NCBI GenBank assembly: GCA_039090855.1 | Contig: CM077034.1 | Span: 225,306,831-225,370,830, forward strand | Direction: 5' to 3' | DNA length: 64,000 bases | Source: Macrothele yani | Taxonomy: Eukaryota; Arthropoda; Arachnida; Araneae; Macrothelidae | Shown here: piece by piece, positions 52,801 through 62,499 of the stretch | How positions within the stretch are numbered: the stretch's first letter is position 1 | Layout of the letters: each line of letters begins with the position of its first letter | Position numbers and translations under genes: made by a program | Notes under the pieces: model-generated | The model's input: only the letters and a program-made list of their open reading frames with translations | Database searches by the model: none | Told to the model about the DNA's origin: nothing

Positions 52801-55290
52801 CGTAATCTCGGACATCAGATTCTTCTGCGAAATCGAGTAATTTTTTTGGTTTCCCGATGTTGCCTTAGTGTAAAGTTTTATTGTTAAATATGATTTTATT
52901 GCATAAAAGTATTTCAGCTTGAAACTGTAGGCAACAATGTGCGAAAAAGGAGGTTAGACGCCGCAAAAAATTCTCCGTAATCTCGGACATCAGATTCTTC
53001 TGCGAAATCGAGTAATTTTTTTGTTCTCCCGATGTTGCCTTAGTGTAAAGTTTTATTGTTAAATATGATTTTATTGCATAAAAGTATTTCAGCTTGAAAC
53101 TGTAGGCAACAATGTGCGAAAAAGGAGGTTAGACGCCGCAAAAAATTCTCCGTAATCTCAGACATCAGATTCTTCTGCGAAATCGAGTAATTTTTTTGGT
53201 TTCCCGATGTTGCCTTAGTGTAAAGTTTTATTGTTAAATATGATTTTATTGCATAAAAGTATTTCAGCTTGAAACTGTAGGCAACAATGTGCGAAAACGG
53301 AGGTTAGACGCCGCAAAAAATTTCCCCGTAATCTCAGACATCAGATTCTTCCGCGAAATCGAGTAATTCTTTTGTTCTCCCGATGTTGCCTTAGTGTAAA
53401 GTTTTATTGTTAAATATGTATTTATTGCATAAAAGTATTTCAGCTTGAAACTGTAGGCAACAATGTGCGAAAACGGAGGTTAGACGCCGCAAAAATTTCC
53501 CCGTAATCTCCGACATCAGATTCTTCCGCGAAATCGAGTAATTTTTTTGTTCTCCCGATGTTGCCTTAGTGTAAAGTTTTATTGTTAAATATGTATTTAT
53601 TGCATAAAAGTATTTCAGCTTGAAACTGTAGGCAACAATGTGCGAAAACGGAGGTTAGACGCCGCAAAAAATTTCCCCGTAATCTCAGACATCAGATTCT
53701 TCCGCGAAATCGAGTAATTTTTTTGTTCTCCCGATGTTGCCTTAGTGTAAAGTTTTATTGTTAAATATGTATTTATTGCATAAAAGTATTTCAGCTTGAA
53801 ACTGTAGGCAACAATGTGCGAAAACGGAGGTTAGACGCCGCAAAAAATTTCCCCGTAATCTCAGACATCAGATTCTTCCGCGAAATCGAGTAATTTTTTT
53901 GTTCTCCCGATGTTGCCTTAGTGTAAAGTTTTATTGTTAAATATGTATTTATTGCATAAAAGTATTTCAGCTTGAAACTGTAGGCAACAATGTGCGAAAA
54001 CGGAGGTTAGACGCCGCAAAAAATTTCCCCGTAATCTCAGACATCAGATTCTTCCGCGAAATCGAGTAATTTTTTTGTTCTCCCGATGTTGCCTTAGTGT
54101 AAAGTTTTATTGTTAAATATGATTTTATTGCATAAAAGTATTTCAGCTTGAAACTGTAGGCAACAATGTGCGAAAACGGAGGTTAGACGCCGCAAAAAAT
54201 TTCCCCGTAATCTCAGACATCAGATTCTTCCGCGAAATCGAGTAATTTTTTTGTTCTCCCGATGTTGCCTTAGTGTAAAGTTTTATTGTTAAATATGATT
54301 TTATTGCATAAAAGTATTTCGGCTTGAAACTGTAGGCAACAATGTGCGAAAAAGGAGGTTAGACGCCGCAAAAAATTCTCCGTAATCTCAGACATCAGAT
54401 TCTTCCGCGAAATCGAGTAATTTTTTTGTTCTCCCGATGTTGCCTTAGTGTAAAGTTTTATTGTTAAATATGTATTTATTGCATAAAAGTATTTCAGCTT
54501 GAAACTGTAGGCAACAATGTGCGAAAACGGAGGTTAGACGCCGCAAAAAATTTCCCCGTAATCTCAGACATCAGATTCTTCCGCGAAATCGAGTAATTTT
54601 TTTGTTCTCCCGATGTTGCCTTAGTGTAAAGTTTTATTGTTAAATATGATTTTATTGCATAAAAGTATTTCAGCTTGAAACTGTAGGCAACAATGTGCGA
54701 AAACGGAGGTTAGACGCCGCAAAAAATTTCCCCGTAATCTCAGACATCAGATTCTTCCGCGAAATCGAGTAATTTTTTTGTTCTCCCGATGTTGCCTTAG
54801 TGTAAAGTTTTATTGTTAAATATGTATTTATTGCATAAAAGTATTTCAGCTTGAAACTGTAGGCAACAATGTGCGAAAACGGAGGTTAGACGCCGCAAAA
54901 AATTTCCCCGTAATCTCAGACATCAGATTCTTCCGCGAAATCGAGTAATTTTTTTGTTCTCCCGATGTTGCCTTAGTGTAAAGTTTTATTGTTAAATATG
55001 ATTTTATTGCATAAAAGTATTTCAGCTTGAAACTGTAGGCAACAATGTGCGAAAACGGAGGTTAGACGCCGCAAAAATTTCCCCGTAATCTCAGACATCA
55101 GATTCTTCCGCGAAATCGAGTAATTTTTTTGTTCTCCCGATGTTGCCTTAGTGTAAAGTTTTATTGTTAAATATGATTTTATTGCATAAAAGTATTTCAG
55201 CTTGAAACTGTAGGCAACAATGTGCGAAAACGGAGGTTAGACGCCGCAAAAAATTTCCCCGTAATCTCAGGCATCAGATTCTTCCGCGAA
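49850..55290. repeat. 175-176-bp satellite, about 31 tandem copies
   Basis: TTCTCCCGATGTTGCCTTAG recurs at 50,041, 50,216, 50,391, 50,567 and so on to about 55,135. Units are extremely similar. Length varies by one A in the AAAAATTTCCCC tract. Variant blocks exist: at about 52,250-53,200 units carry AAAAAGGAGG, ATTCTCCGTAATC and TTCTGCGAAATC together, and GTATTTATT versus GATTTTATT alternate in clusters. No coding potential. Confidence 0.96.
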
Positions 55291-55882
55291 ACGAGAAACT
55301 CCGCCTTTTTCGTTATTATTTTGGTCATTCGCGAGATCAGTGAACTAGTGAACACAATTAGGGGGTGCGGGGGTGACAGGTGATGTTCGTCGGTGGACGG
55401 AATTCCATCTTTACGAAAATTTCGAAAGCGGAAGGTCGACGGAGTTCAGATTTTTTCCGCAATCGTAAATTCCGTTGTTCTCGCGGTGTTGCCTCTGCCC
55501 AGTATTATTGTTAAGTAATATTTGACTGCATAAATATTTGTATTTCAGCTTGAAAGTAGCGGGGAAATTTCCAAAACCGGAAGTCGGACGGTGCAAAGAT
55601 TTCTCCCGTAAGCAAACTCCCCTCCCAGCGCGATGTTCCCACTCTCCTGCATTGTTTTATTACTTCAGTTTCAACTTTTAAGAATACTATAACTGAAATA
55701 TGCAAAATAAAAACATACTGATATTATACTAAGCAATTTTATAAAAATAATTTAGTATGAAATATACAAGTTGATTTTTTTTTTTTTCAAAGTTTGGCCA
55801 CTGAGTTTGTTTTTTTTATTGCCACTAACAATTTTGGCCTTGGTGGCTAATGTCTACTAGCAAAATTTGTAAGTCTGGATCT
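55291..55882. repeat. Right flank of the satellite with a diverged unit
   Basis: 55,420-55,620 repeats the landmarks CGCAATCGTAAATTCCGTTG, GTGTTGCC, ATAAATATTTGTATTTCAGC, as in the units at 48.1 and 48.5 kb. The rest is AT-rich and ends in the inverted terminal repeat. Confidence 0.75.
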
Positions 55883-55894
55883 TTAATATTTTGT

Positions 55895-56098
55895 CATAAA
55901 GGTCCATTTCACGCACATTGCTGCACATGCAATTTTAATGAATCGTAGTTTTCGGACTAAGGACCGCAGGTGAGAAATTTTGCAATCGTGGAAGCAAAAG
56001 TTGTCGTAAGGGCCGCACCTGGGAAATCATGGTGCTGCTCAGAAAACTAAATTATTTTCCTTATTTTCATGAATTAACTCACACCCAACGTGATTATA
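55895..56098 (-). repeat. Remainder of dispersed repeat X
   Basis: The complement of this stretch resembles 12,600-12,750 (for example GTGAAATGGAC against GTAAAATGGAC). It is the other half of the copy split by the 9.17-kb element. Confidence 0.55.
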
Positions 56099-57529
56099 CA
56101 CAGACGGGGAAAAAAAAAATCCCAACACCAAGAAGGGGTTGTGTTAGATAAACGACAGTTGGTAGGCGGTGAGAGTACATCTTTAAGATGACGTCTATGC
56201 AAATTTCGCGCTCGGCGCATACGTGTGGCGCTAGTAGCGCCCCTTGGAACATGCGAAGCAGGTTTGCTGTAAATACGCGCTGTAACGTTCGTGAGCGTTA
56301 GTTATCGTTGAGATTCGCCGTAGTGTGTTGATGTTAGTCAAGAATGCCTTTAAGAAGACGAAGAAGCCATTATCAACAGCTCACGGAGTTTGAACGAGGT
56401 CGTGTAATACGGCTACGAGAAGGTGGATTTTTTTCCCGCAATATTGCAGAACGACTAGGCAGGAATGTAGCCACTGTGCACGATTGTTGGCAGCGGTGGT
56501 GAAGGGAAGGTACTGCCTCAAGAAGACCGGTTTCCGGCCAGCCACGTGGCACTACTGAGAGGGAAGACCTCCGTGTACGGCGTATGGCCGTGGCGCATCG
56601 TACTGCGTCTGCGGCAGCAATTCGAGCTGCAGTTGCCACCACAGTGACACAACGAACTGTTACAAATCGGTTACTTGAAGTATAGCTCTGAGCCAGATGC
56701 CCTGTAGCGTGCATTCCACTTACTCCAAACCACTGCCGTTTGAGACGTCAGTGGTGTCAAGCTAGAGCTCATTGGAGGACGGAGTGGAGATCTGTTGTGT
56801 TTTCTGATGAAAGCCGGTTCTGCCTGGGTGCCAGTGATGGCCGTGTGTTGGTTAGAAGGAGGCCAGGTGAGCGCCTGCAACCAACCTGTCTGCGGCCGAG
56901 ACACACTGGACCTACACCTGGAGTTATGGTCTGGGGAGCAATTTCCTATGACAGCAGGAGCACTCTCGTGGTTATCCCACGCAACCTGATGGCACAGTTG
57001 TACGTCGGTCTGGTGATTCAACCTGTTGTGCTGCCATTCATGAACAGCATTCCAGGGGGTGTTTTCCAACAGGAAAACGCTCGCCCGCATACCGCTGTTG
57101 TAACCCAACATGCTCTACAGAGTGTCGACATGTTGCCGTGGCCTGCTAGATCACCAGATCTTTCACCAATGGAGCACGTATGGGACATCATTGGATGACA
57201 ACTCCAGTGTCACCCCGAACCAGCATTAACCGTCCCTGTATTGACCGACCAAGTGCAACAGGCATGGAACTCCATCCCACAAACTGACATCCAGTACCTG
57301 TACGACACAATGCATGAACGTGTGCGTGCTTGCATTCAACATTCTGGCGGTTACACCGGTTATTAATGTACCAGCATTTCACATTTAAAATGGCTCTTCT
57401 CGCGCTTACATTAAGCTGTGATCTTGAAACCTTAATCGATTAAATATGTTACCTATACAAATGTATTGCCGCCATTTCATTCCTCTACAACTATTTTTTC
57501 GTGGTGTTGGGATTTTTTTTCAGTCAGTG
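56099..57529 (+). mobile_element. Tc1-like element B, copy 2
   Basis: TA flanks at 56,097-56,098 and 57,530-57,531. Terminal repeats match copy 1 (GGGGAAAAAAAAAATCCCAA and, inverted, CACTGACTGAAAAAAAATCC). Length 1,431 bp. Very high identity to 35,488-36,910. Confidence 0.94.
56345..57365 (+). pseudogene. Tc1-like transposase B, copy 2
   Basis: ATG 56,345 starts MPLRRRRSHYQQLTEFERG. The frame has TGA after QRW near 56,501, TAG and TGA near 56,683-56,690, and TGA at about 57,196 (WDIIG then stop), but keeps SGQPRGTTEREDLRVRRM where copy 1 has a frameshift. In the second catalytic block FQQENARPHT replaces FQQDNARPHT, so the essential Asp is Glu. It ends HSGGYTGY. Confidence 0.92.
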
Positions 57530-57531
57530 TA

Positions 57532-57982
57532 TGTATACTTCAAAGGCTAATTCTGCAAATCAGTGTCGATCTGCTTTATGCACTTATTTTTTCATACTGG
57601 CAAAAATTGTTATTTATACATTTTTTTATTAATCATGCTAATGATGTTATTTGTTTGTCTTTATTAAATGCTCAAAACCATTTATGTAATCAATATAAAT
57701 CAGTTAATCTTAAGACTCCCGTTAGAATATTTCATTGCTCGTAAAACCGCACAATTGTCTAAATTCCATTCAATGTAGATGTCTGCTACAGGATGGTTCT
57801 CTGTTTACCGCAATAGAATCCGTCTTAGAAGTAATTAACTTATAAATTACACTAACCTGCAAATGAAAACTTTTTTTCTGCGGTAAGAACTTGAATATGT
57901 GACTTTTACTAATCTTTGTACACTGAATTCAAAAATACATTCGGTTCTGCTGTATCACATCGGGTTCCTTGGCAATATGGTA
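57532..57982. other. No gene seen
   Basis: AT-rich DNA between two Tc1 elements; no recognisable frame or repeat. Confidence 0.5.
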
Positions 57983-59525
57983 CACTGCTGGACAATTGCT
58001 AAGGACGGATCATAAACGGCTATATAGCGCATAAAAAAGTAAGTGTGGTTGGATGCCAAGTGAAATAAAATAATGTCAGAATGCCAGGACATTACAAGAA
58101 AGACAATTTATTGTGCTCTGAAATCCAGAAGGCTTTGGAACGTGTTCAAGGGACAAACAGGCCATTTTGTGCAGAATACGTAAACGTGAAAAAAATGCAA
58201 TTACCGTCCGCAGGCGTTCCGGCGTAAGATGTCAATACGGGATATGGCCACCATGGAGGGCGATGCAAGATTCCACACGTCGTGTCATGCTTTGCACAAC
58301 ATTATCAAGCAGCTGTTGGGGTAATTTATCCCATTCCTCTGTCAGTGCACGGATGAGGGTGTCCTTGTTTATTGGAGGGCATTGGCGACCAGCAAAACTC
58401 CTCCCCAAAGCATCCCACACATTTTCAATGGGATTCAGATCTGGAGAACGTGCTGGCCATACGAGGCGTTGAATATCCTTGCTCTCAAGACACTCCTGGA
58501 CAGCGACTGTTCGGATGACATGTTGCGTTGTCGTCCACGAAAAATGAATCTATCACCGACAGCACCACGGAACATGCGAACATGAGGTAGCAGGACATCA
58601 TTAATGTATCGTTGGCCAGTCATAGTCCCAGTTGGAGGCACATAGAGGGACGTACGGCCATTGATCGTGATGCCAGTCCATACCATGACACTACATGTCG
58701 GATATCGGTCCCTTTCCTGTATGTTTGCTGGGCAATATGCAGTACCACTATCACGCCAGATCAGTTGTCGTCGACAATCAGACGATAGACTGCATCTACT
58801 CTCATCTGAGAAGAGGACAGCAGACCAGTCGTTATCAGTCCAATTGCGATGTTGATGGCACCATTGCAAACGGGCGGTACGGTGACGTCTGGACAATGGG
58901 ATGCACACAACAGGACGGCGGGCGTATAGTCCTCCTTCATGCAAACGTCTGGCGACAGTTTTTCGGGAGATCCGCTTGCCAGTAGCAGCCATAAACTGAT
59001 TTGCTACCTCACTAGCTGTGCTGTGCCAGTGTCTTTCTGTTGATAGCACTATGTACCGATCTTCTGCAGGTGTCGTACTGCGAACACGACCTCCCCCGTG
59101 ACGTTTGCTACACTCTCCATTTGTTTGAAATTATTTCCAAAGCCTTGAAACAACACTGTGGCTGACGTCGAACTCACTGGCAACATCTGTTATTTTTCGC
59201 CCTTCTTCAATCTTGCCAATAATACGGCCACGCGTAAAATCATCTAGGTGATGTCGGGAAGACATACTGAAAATTGCAAGTTCGTCAATTGATTCTTTCC
59301 CTTTCAACTTTGCGTTTGAACAACAACGGTCAATACGCGTCAAATCCTTTATATCTCTTATCAGCGCTATGACGTCACGAACAAGTTCGGCAATCCAAAA
59401 TTTTCATACGCACAACACGTCTGACTGTATCCCGCACCTATGCTAATTTCCACATTTTCCTGCCTTCCATTTTATGGTTGCTATCGTTGCTATTGTCATC
59501 CGTCCTTAGCAATTGTCCGGCAGTG
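57983..59525 (-). mobile_element. Tc1-like element A, copy 2
   Basis: TA flanks at 57,981-57,982 and 59,526-59,527. Terminal repeats start CACTGCTGGACAATTGCTAA and, inverted, CACTGCCGGACAATTGCTAA. Length 1,543 bp. Nearly identical to 32,156-33,688. Confidence 0.95.
58232..59266 (-). pseudogene. Tc1-like transposase A, copy 2
   Basis: MSSRHHLDDFTRGRIIGKIE starts at 59,266. TCA to TAA after RLWK creates a stop near 59,128. The middle reads TASEVANQFMAATGKRISRK to VVCIPLSRRHR without the TGA of copy 1. A frameshift near 58,540 disrupts MDDNATCHRT. The end WDALGRSFAGRQ to GGHIPY is intact. The two copies carry different defects, so they died independently. Confidence 0.92.
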
Positions 59526-59527
59526 TA

Positions 59528-59732
59528 TAATGTAAGTTCATCAATTTCTGTTGACCGAAGCAATACATTTCGTGTCTTTGCATATATAGCATGCATGTTT
59601 AATCATTTTTGAAACTAAACATAAGCAAGAACAACCTTTAAAAGTGAAAGGGAATAATCAGAACAAAACTACATAGAAATAAAATAAAAAGTGTGCAAGA
59701 GTTGAAAATTTACCTAATTACATTCTTTAATG
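59528..59732. other. No gene seen
   Basis: Short AT-rich stretch between the Tc1 element and the 3' end of the minus-strand GERFHQD-type gene fragment. Confidence 0.4.
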
Positions 59733-60004
59733 TTAGTCGTCAATTCTTTTTCTTCTCTGGCCATGAAAGCTCAGTGTTCGCGATGCCCTTGAGTGTTCTT
59801 TGAAAGGATCTTCACGTGCAATAGACCAACAGTAATCAGCCGTCATACGCTCATCCCAACGTCCCTGATAACGTCGCTCTGCCTCTTTTAAGTCCTGGTG
59901 GAACCTCTCGCCTTGCTCTTCACTCAAAGCTCCCAAATTTGGAGGGAAGTAATCAAGTTGTGCACTTAAGAAATGAAGTTTTAGGCTCTTATATAACAAC
60001 CAAA
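59733..60004 (-). pseudogene. 'GERFHQD' protein family, C-terminal fragment
   Basis: The minus-strand frame reads KSLKLHFLSAQLDYFPPNLG, then SEEQGERFHQDLKEAERRYQGRW and MTADYCWSIARED, ending RRKRIDD. I recognise this as the C-terminal part of a multi-copy protein seen in many arthropods and some cnidarians, with no established function known to me; it may be element-derived. It continues upstream at 61,842 beyond a LINE. Confidence 0.72.
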
Positions 60005-61835
60005 CATGAAGTGGGGGAAAGCTCCAGGAGAAGATGGAATTACTATAGACATCATACAAGAAGCAAGTGGAGAAATTGAAACAGTACTCGCCCAAATTTT
60101 CACTCGATGCCTTAATGAAGGGAAGATTCCTGAGGATTGGAACAACGCTACAATGATCCTGCTACATAAAAAAGGTGACATTGAGGATCTCAGGAACTAC
60201 AGACCTATCAGCCTCCTATCAGTGGTTTATAAAATCTTCACTAAAGTTCTTTCACACCGCTTGAAGGTAACACTGGACATGGCTCAACCGAGAGAACAAG
60301 CTGGATTCAGGAGTGGCTACAGCACAATAGATCATATCCACGTACTGAGAGAACTAATTGAAAGAGCGAGGGAATATGAACTTCCATTGTGCATGGCTTT
60401 TATCGACTATGAAAAAGCCTTTGATTCGGTGAAACCATCAGCAGTTACCACGGCTCTGAAATCCTGCGGTATTGAGGATGCATACATTAATATTATTAAT
60501 AACATCTATGAAAATGCAAGTGCAAAGATTCGGCTGTTTGAAAATACAACACACATAAAAATTGGAAAGGGAGTGAGACAAGGTGACACCATATCTCCGA
60601 AGCTCTTTAATGCCACATTGGAAAATGTCTTTCAATCACTGAACTGGGAAAACAAAGGGATAAAGATTAATGGAGATTATCTAACCCACCTTCGTTTTGC
60701 TGATGACGTAGTCATTTTTGCAACTACCCCATCAGAGCTGCAGAGTATGATCCAGGAACTTGCTGACAAGAGTAAAGAAGTGGGATTAAAAATGAACTTT
60801 CAGAAGACAAAAGTGATGTTCAATGCTTTTACAAGAAATGAAGATTTATCGATTGATGGAGAAAAGCTGGAGATAACAGACACGTACGTTTATCTTGGAC
60901 AGCAGATATCAAGTGAGGGTCACATTGATGAAGAAATTAATCTGCGTACAAAACTTGCCTGGAGAGCTTTTGGAAGAAACAGCATAATTTTCAAGAGCAA
61001 TATGCCATTATGTCTTAAAAGAAAAGTGTTTGATCAATGCATCCTTCCAGTGCTTACGTATGGTGCACAGACGTGGACCTTAACTAAAAGAGACATACAA
61101 AGGCTGCAGACAACTCAAAGCAGCATGGAGAGGTGCATGCTTGGTGTAACCAGGAGAGATAAGAAGACAAAAGTGATGTTCAATGCTTTTACAAGAAATG
61201 AAGATTTATCGATTGATGGAGAAAAGCTGGAGATAACAGACACGTACGTTTATCTTGGACAGCAGATATCAAGTGAGGGTCACATTGATGAAGAAATTAA
61301 TCGGCGTACAAAACTTGCCTGGAGAGCTTTTTGGAAGAAACAGCATAATTTTCAAGAGCAATATGCCATTATGTCTTAAAAGAAAAGTGTTTGATCAATG
61401 CATCCTTCCAGTGCTTACGTATGGTGCACAGACGTGGACCTTAACTAAAAGAGACATACAAAGGCTGCAGACAAGTCAAAGCAGCATGGAGAGGTGCATA
61501 CTTGGTGTAACCAGGAGAGATAAGAAGAGGAACTCGTGGATCCGAAAAATGACGAGAGTGGAAGACATCATGATCAGAGTTAAATCCCTGAAATGGCAAT
61601 GGGCTGGACATACTGCCAGAAGGACAGAGCATCGATGGACAGCCGAAATTTTAGATTGGATTCCAAGGGACAGGAAAAGACCCAGAAGAAGACCACATGG
61701 GAGATGGGTGGATGAAATTCGAAAGTATGCAGGGGTGACATGGAGGAGACTGGCACAAGACAGACCGTTGTGGAGGAAACTTGGGGAGACCTTCGTCCAG
61801 CAGTGGATTGATAATGGTTGACGATGATGATGATG
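59997..61835 (+). mobile_element. RTE-type LINE with a 360-bp internal duplication
   Basis: ATATAA flanks it at 59,991-59,996 and 61,836-61,841. It starts near KRGKAPGEDGI and ends GACGATGATGATGATG. A 360-bp segment (120 codons, starting KTKVMFNAFTRNEDLS) is duplicated in tandem at about 60,802 and 61,162. It lies within the GERFHQD-type gene, opposite in orientation. Confidence 0.92.
60006..61821 (+). pseudogene. RTE LINE reverse transcriptase with duplicated segment
   Basis: The frame of 457 codons contains YRPISLLSV, AFIDYEKAFDSV, RQGDTISPKLF and RFADDVVIFA. It enters the second copy of the duplicated segment in frame at 61,162, then a T inserted near 61,330 (CTTTTTGG) shifts it. The remainder from 61,335 to 61,821 is open in the next frame and ends QQWIDNG. 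Protein sequence is otherwise nearly the same as the copy at 6.7-8.9 kb. Confidence 0.92.
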
Positions 61836-61841
61836 ATATAA

Positions 61842-62465
61842 GAACCAAGCAATTTGAATTTGTCCAACATATTTTGTACAATTGTCTTGTACGATGGGTC
61901 CTTAACGCTTCCAAGAAAATTTTTCATCACTTCTTTGAAAGCGTTCCACGCCTCTTCTTCAGTTTCCATCATTTTACAGGTGAAATTGTTAAATCCATCA
62001 TCAGTTTACGAATTTGCGGGCCATCAAATATTCCCTCTGTGATTTTAGCTTGTGACAATGAAGGAAATGTTGTGCATAAGTACTGGAAGCATGGACAGCT
62101 TTCGTCTAGTGCCTTTACAAACTGTTTCATAATGCCAAGTGTTATGTGTGACGGAGGAAGTAGAATTTTCTCACAATCAACTAGACTTTCATTAATGACA
62201 TTCTTGGAATCTGTTGTCAGTTGCTTCCTCTCAGGCCAGTGTGCAGTATCCCAACGTTTGTCCCTGGCAGCTCTGCTATCCCACTTGCAAAGGAAACAGG
62301 GAAATTTTGTGTATCCTGTCTGCTGTCCTAACAATATTCCAATGACTTTTAAGTCGTCACCACATATGTGCCATTCATGTTCATGGAATTTAATTTTTTT
62401 CGAGCACTAACTTTAATGTTTCGTATGATTCTGACAATTTTGTGGAATGAGCAAGTGGTACAGAA
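61842..62465 (-). pseudogene. 'GERFHQD' protein family, N-terminal and middle fragment
   Basis: Minus-strand translation gives HEWHICGDDLKVIGILLGQQ, GYTKFPCFLCKWDSRAARDK, KNVINESLVDCEKILLPPSH, GIMKQFVKALDESC, EGIFDGPQIRKLM and, after a stop near 61,968, EEEAWNAFKEVMKNFLG. The CFLCxWDSR and LLPPxHI-x-LG motifs are typical of the family. A shift near 62,393 separates an upstream part (LAHSTKLSESYETLKLVLEK). With the fragment at 59.7-60.0 kb it makes one protein of about 300 residues or more, split by the LINE. Confidence 0.72.
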
Positions 62466-62499
62466 GCGAATTTGTTCAGGGGTGCTTATTTTCGGGAAA

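Larger units (their letters stand above)
46713..55882. mobile_element. 9.17-kb TIR element composed mainly of tandem arrays, no transposase
   Basis: TTAATATTTTGT flanks it at 46,701-46,712 and 55,883-55,894. The ends read AAAGATCCAGACTCAC and, inverted, AGATCCAGACTTAC, and both subterminal regions contain GCCACCA and GTGGC. An empty-site relative at about 12,735-12,780 runs across the junction without the insert. Inside are a 99-bp array, diverged 360-bp-type units and the 175-176-bp array. I find no transposase. The target duplication of roughly 8-12 bp would fit Mutator-like or hAT-like elements, but I do not assign it. Confidence 0.7.

Noticed and set aside
49850..55290. CRISPR-like array
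   Set aside because: The units are contiguous 175-176-bp satellites without unique spacers, in a eukaryotic genome.
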